This document shows positions 60,019 through 64,000 of a stretch of 64,000 bases of DNA, piece after piece. The DNA is taken from positions 4,114,616-4,178,615 of the forward strand of contig SIJG01000001.1 in the NCBI GenBank assembly GCA_023374025.1, written 5' to 3'. This stretch comes from Heterodera schachtii. Its lineage: Eukaryota > Nematoda > Chromadorea > Rhabditida > Heteroderidae. The notes below the pieces were generated by a model. It was not told the origin of the DNA. It worked only from the letters and a program-made list of their open reading frames with translations, and searched no databases. The first letter of the stretch is position 1; each line of letters opens with the position of its first letter. A program made the translations under genes and the position numbers.

Positions 60019-63000
60019 AATTTTCAGCAAATTTAATTCAAAACTGAACAATTTAAATTAATTAAATTCATTTGGATTAGTTTTTTTGGATTAAATTATT
60101 AACTTAAAAATATTTTAAAAATTATTTTATAATTTTGGCCTTTAGAAAAACGGCTCAGATTTTTAAGTAGAATTTATATAATCTTTCTAATTCATAGTAT
60201 AATTTAAAAATAATTTTTTTTTAATTGAAAATATCGGATCATTTTCCCAAATGCAATTACATCTTTAAAACATAACCAAATGAATGTTTAATTGTGAAGA
60301 ATATGTGAAAAGTATTGACAAATGGGATAAATCAATTTCGTTCATAGATAGACAATAAAAATAAATAAAAAAATTTCGAATTTTTAAAATGCCAAAGAAA
60401 ACGTAGAAAATAAAAATTTTTTGCCAATTTTTTCTTTGAGAAGCCATTGGCATCACAAAAAAAAATGTAAAGTGTTTTTGATTTCGCGGCATTTGGGTGC
60501 TCAATAAGCTTAAAATGAGTAATGTTTAGTGCCCCAACATTTAAATGCTTTTCTGATGAAGAAGAAGCACTACCAAATGCGCCCCAGGGGAAAGAAAGGG
60601 CGTTTTCCGATTGCTTCACTTTTTTTTTTGTTTTTGTTTTAGCGCGAAATTAATTGGCGTGTCGTCCGGGATTTTTTTTTGAATTATAATGGATAATAAT
60701 TTAAATTTTTGGCTCAGAAAGCAATCGATGAATTTTTTCAATTGGCGTATTGTCCTGATTTTATTTGAATTTATAATGGAAAGAAATCTAAATTTAGGTT
60801 CAGAATTCGATTAATTAGTTTAAGCATTTTTTTTTTGTTTTTTGTGGATGATTATCACAAAAAATGAATTTATAAAGCAAAAAACTTTTCTTGGCATTGC
60901 ATTTTTAAAAATAATGAAAATTATATGGGGTACGGTAATGGTTAGGGTATGTTCGGTACGATCCCAAAAAAACAGCACCATAAACATTTAGAATTTGGTG
61001 TCGGACCGACTGTATCGATAAATTTCGCCAGGAAAACCCCTTTTTTTCAAAATTTGGCATTGCCAAAATGGGTACAATTTGGCAAAATGGCACCGCAAAT
61101 TGCCGTCCGTATTCCTTCGTGCCGCTTAAAATATTAATTAGTATTTTTTAATATAATTAAATTTAATTAAAAAAAAAAGAAGTTTGACTCTGTGTTATTA
61201 GTTTTGCCCCTCCAAATTGGCCATTTAAATGGAAATTAATGCCACCGGCACTTTCCTAATTACAAAAAAAAAAAAAAAAAAATTAATTTCGAAAATGAAC
61301 ATCGATTTTTTAAAGGTGCTTTTCATTAATCCGATCGATATGCACCTTTGGCACAGGGGATATTTGTGGTTGCGGGGGTGGCAAAAAAATGCCCTGGCCC
61401 CCTTTTACCGCATATTAAAAGGGCTTTTCAAGACTTTGCTGTTGGTGTGTGTCTTTTTGGTGGGTTGCGTGATGATGCCAATGTCATTATTATCCTATAT
61501 GATGTGAAAGTGCCATAATTCGATGGCAAATGAATGACGCTGAGGACGATGAGCAACAAATCCGCCCCCGGGGGGGGAAAGATCGGAAAGTGCCAATGGC
61601 GGGGGATGAGAGGCGGCATTTTCGGTCGGATTTAATAATGCCAGATAAAGCGAAAGGCCAGATGAGCTGATTTGTGAGGAACTTGCATGAAGCATAAACA
61701 AAAATTCGTGAACACATTCATAATTATTTTTTTACGATTTTTGAGAGAAAAAAATGGAAATTTTTAACGGGGCACCCTATGGAGGCCTGTCGGCTGTTGC
61801 TGTGATTTTAAAAATTTTGAATTTTTGGTAAATGTCAAAATTATTAAAAAAATAAAATAATTTCCTGGCATAAATTCCAATGATGAGATATGGAAAATGC
61901 CAATCACATTTTTTTTACATTGCCATAAAAGTTTTTAACACAAAATCGAAGGTCAATGCCATTGAAATTTTGGTAAATTCCAATTTTTCAGAATTTTTAT
62001 TTGCCTAAGCCTTCGATTTTTAAATTTTTACATTTTAAAATGCTAAAAAATTATTTTAATGACTTTTTTTTTTGCATGAAAATTTTGTAACAAATATTTC
62101 TTCGAAACTTTCTCAAAACTAATTATTATTATTATTCGGGGAGCAGCAACAGAATGGTGCTCTCTGTTGTGTGTTACATTTTGTGGACGAAGTTCACCCC
62201 AACTAATAATACAAATTTTAATTGGGACACAACGGCACAAAAAAAAAAAATTGAGCCCTCGGAGGCATTCGGCCGAAATAAATTAAAAAATGGAAATTAA
62301 GGAGCAGAAAAAGCGGGCTAACAAAAATGAGAAATTAGAATTTTTTTTCATACTTTTCATTCCCTTTTAAAAGAAAATTAACAAAATCTTTATTATATTT
62401 TAGCTAAAAATTTTTTTTGGATTAAGAATTAATTTGCTTTTATTAAATATATTTTAAAAAAAAATTCCTTTTCAAAATTTTAAAATATAATTTTTTTAAT
62501 TTAATAATATTTATTATTTTTTTGGACAAATTCATTATTGGAATTTTAAAGTAAGAAAAGTTTAAAAATAAACATTTTCTTGATTTCAAACTGACTTTTA
62601 AGAACTATGACAAGGACTGTCCTTGCCATTTTCAAGGACGAATATGTGCAAATTTTTAAATTGAAAATAAAAAGCAAAAAAAAAAAACATTTAAAAAATT
62701 TGTCAAAAAGGGTGTATTAATGAGAAAATAAGAGTCCAAATTAGCTGGATGGAATTCGTTGGAGAAGATGTTAAAAATGGAATAAACAAGAAGCAATTAA
62801 TGAACAATTCTTTGAAATTTTTTTTTTTTGTGAGGAATTCCATTTTCTTAGAATCACATGGATTTCCAAAATTGGAAATACCAATTTAGGGATTTCAAAA
62901 ATCCAAAATCATAGTAAACCACAGAGATGGGAGATCTCTCAAATTTTTAAAAAATTTAAGGCTTTATTTGAGGTAGCAGACGAAGCTTAAGAATTTTAAA

Positions 63001-63504
63001 TGTAAACTTTTAATTTTTTGGCGGCGCCACCGCGGAACCCCGAAATTTCCTCATTTTTTCCAAATTTAATCAAAAAAAAAAAATCGGATTGCTATTTTTT
63101 GGCGTAAAACCAATTAATAAAGCAGCAAATTTCCATGGTTTTTCGCTTATCAGCACCGCTGTTTAATTTATGATAAACAAATTGGACTCAAAAATTGGGT
63201 ATCCACATGAATAAAGTCAAATTCTGTATACTTTTAGATAACAAAATTACAATTAACACAATAAATGTGAAATTTTGTTCAGCATTTTTCGTCTTAATAA
63301 AATTTAGTGGTTGCTTGATTTGTCAGCAGTAAATCGGAATAAGGAAGAATTGTGGTCGGAATTTTTGAAAAATTGGCACATAATTAATTCAGAAAACCCC
63401 CAAAAAATGACTGTTGATCAGAGCCAAGAACGAATTGTTGTGAAAGCCGAAAAAATGCCAACAATCAAATTTTTGTCTTCTTTAGTACAAATGTACATAG
63501 GTAT
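60019..63504. other. Gene-poor stretch near the right end
   Basis: Long AT-rich DNA. Short open frames at 60332-60619 (minus), 60949-61137 and 61229-61507 (plus) have no splice partners or known family. A frame near 63311-63500 has exon-like composition (NRNKEELWSEFLKNWHIINS) and may be a real exon of an unrecognised gene continuing beyond the window. Confidence 0.4.
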
Positions 63505-63903
63505 CAAGGGCGTAGCTAGGGGGGGGGGGGGGCAGGGGGCCCGGCCCCCCCCCCCCCCCCCCCCCCCGAAACCCAAAAAGTAAAAAATTTTCAGTTATTT
63601 TTTTGAAATTTTAGCAATTTTCTTAACAAAATTGCATTAAAATACTCAAAAATTTTCCCGGCGGCGCCTATCAGCACCGCCGGACCCCCATTATACCATA
63701 TTTTTGAAAAATGGAGGCCAAAATGGCAAAAAATACTAATTTTTTGGCGAAAAATTTTGTAAAATACACCCCTAATTCGGGATTTCAAAAAACCAAAAAT
63801 ACACCCCCTAAAAATTGTCCTAAATACACCCCTAAGAATCGACTTTTTGAGTTGGCCCCCCCCCCCCCCCCCCCCCGAAACGAAGGTCCTGGCTACGCCC
63901 TTG
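63505..63903. mobile_element. 399-bp hAT-type miniature element with poly-G/poly-C arms
   Basis: Termini CAAGGGCGTAGCTAGG and CCTGGCTACGCCCTTG are inverse; a perfect 8-bp duplication ATAGGTAT flanks it (63497-63504, 63904-63911). The left arm carries long G and C runs, the right a C run. The interior holds a GGCGGCGCC hairpin (63659-63682) and repeated AAATACACCCCTAA words. Confidence 0.93.
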
Positions 63904-64000
63904 ATAGGTATAACAACAGTTTGAATTATTTTATTTAAAACCAAAAAATGGATGGACTAAAGAAAATGGAATGGACAATTTATTTTTTGTTTTCCTTCCC

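Noticed and set aside
61229..61507. Small membrane protein
   Set aside because: Contains a Lys run from a poly-A tract, no splice partner, no family; too weak to call.

Overview
The window is eukaryotic nuclear DNA. It is AT-rich, its genes are split by short introns, and it holds many small DNA transposons. The recognisable genes are animal: COQ10, PAM16/Magmas, a COMM-domain protein, a two-MAM-domain protein and an Msx-class homeobox gene. The BTB/BACK genes resemble a family I know from plant-parasitic nematodes. Together with two introns that appear to use GC-AG borders, this points to a tylenchid, perhaps cyst-type, nematode. That assignment is inference.

Layout. 1-5123: three plus-strand housekeeping genes in a row (COQ10 3' part, PAM16, COMM-domain gene), with 187 and 484 bp between coding regions. 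5124-10331: long gene-poor stretch. 10332-17529: plus-strand gene for a membrane or secreted protein with two MAM domains; its last long intron holds two miniature transposons. 17705-32138: a large imperfect inverted duplication (arms of about 5.4 and 6.3 kb, about 2.8 kb spacer). Each arm carries a BTB-BACK gene facing the spacer. The spacer holds a third, N-terminally truncated BTB/BACK relative and two copies of a tRNA-derived SINE. 32139-35730: gene-poor. 35731-40674: minus-strand Msx/vab-15 homeobox gene, five exons. 40675-46564: gene-poor with decayed repeats. 46565-46964: small Lys/Glu-rich two-exon gene. 47164-52332: a transposon nest, in which a V-ATPase subunit c gene fragment is split by a hAT-type element, that element by a second hAT with transposase remnants, and that one by a TIR element. 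54214-55813: small secreted protein with a 24-bp coding repeat. 56335-60018: eight-exon minus-strand gene for an unknown secreted cysteine-containing protein with a hydrophobic C terminus. 60019-64000: gene-poor, ending in a 399-bp hAT-type miniature element.

Exon models were built by hand from frame, conservation and splice phase; phases close across all introns unless stated. Several conserved exons contain single-base frame breaks (PAM16 exon 3, two in the MAM gene, one in the right-arm BTB gene). This fits residual consensus errors in a long-read assembly at least as well as pseudogenes. COQ10 and PAM16 are both mitochondrial and may be co-transcribed. No CRISPR, rRNA or convincing functional tRNA is present.
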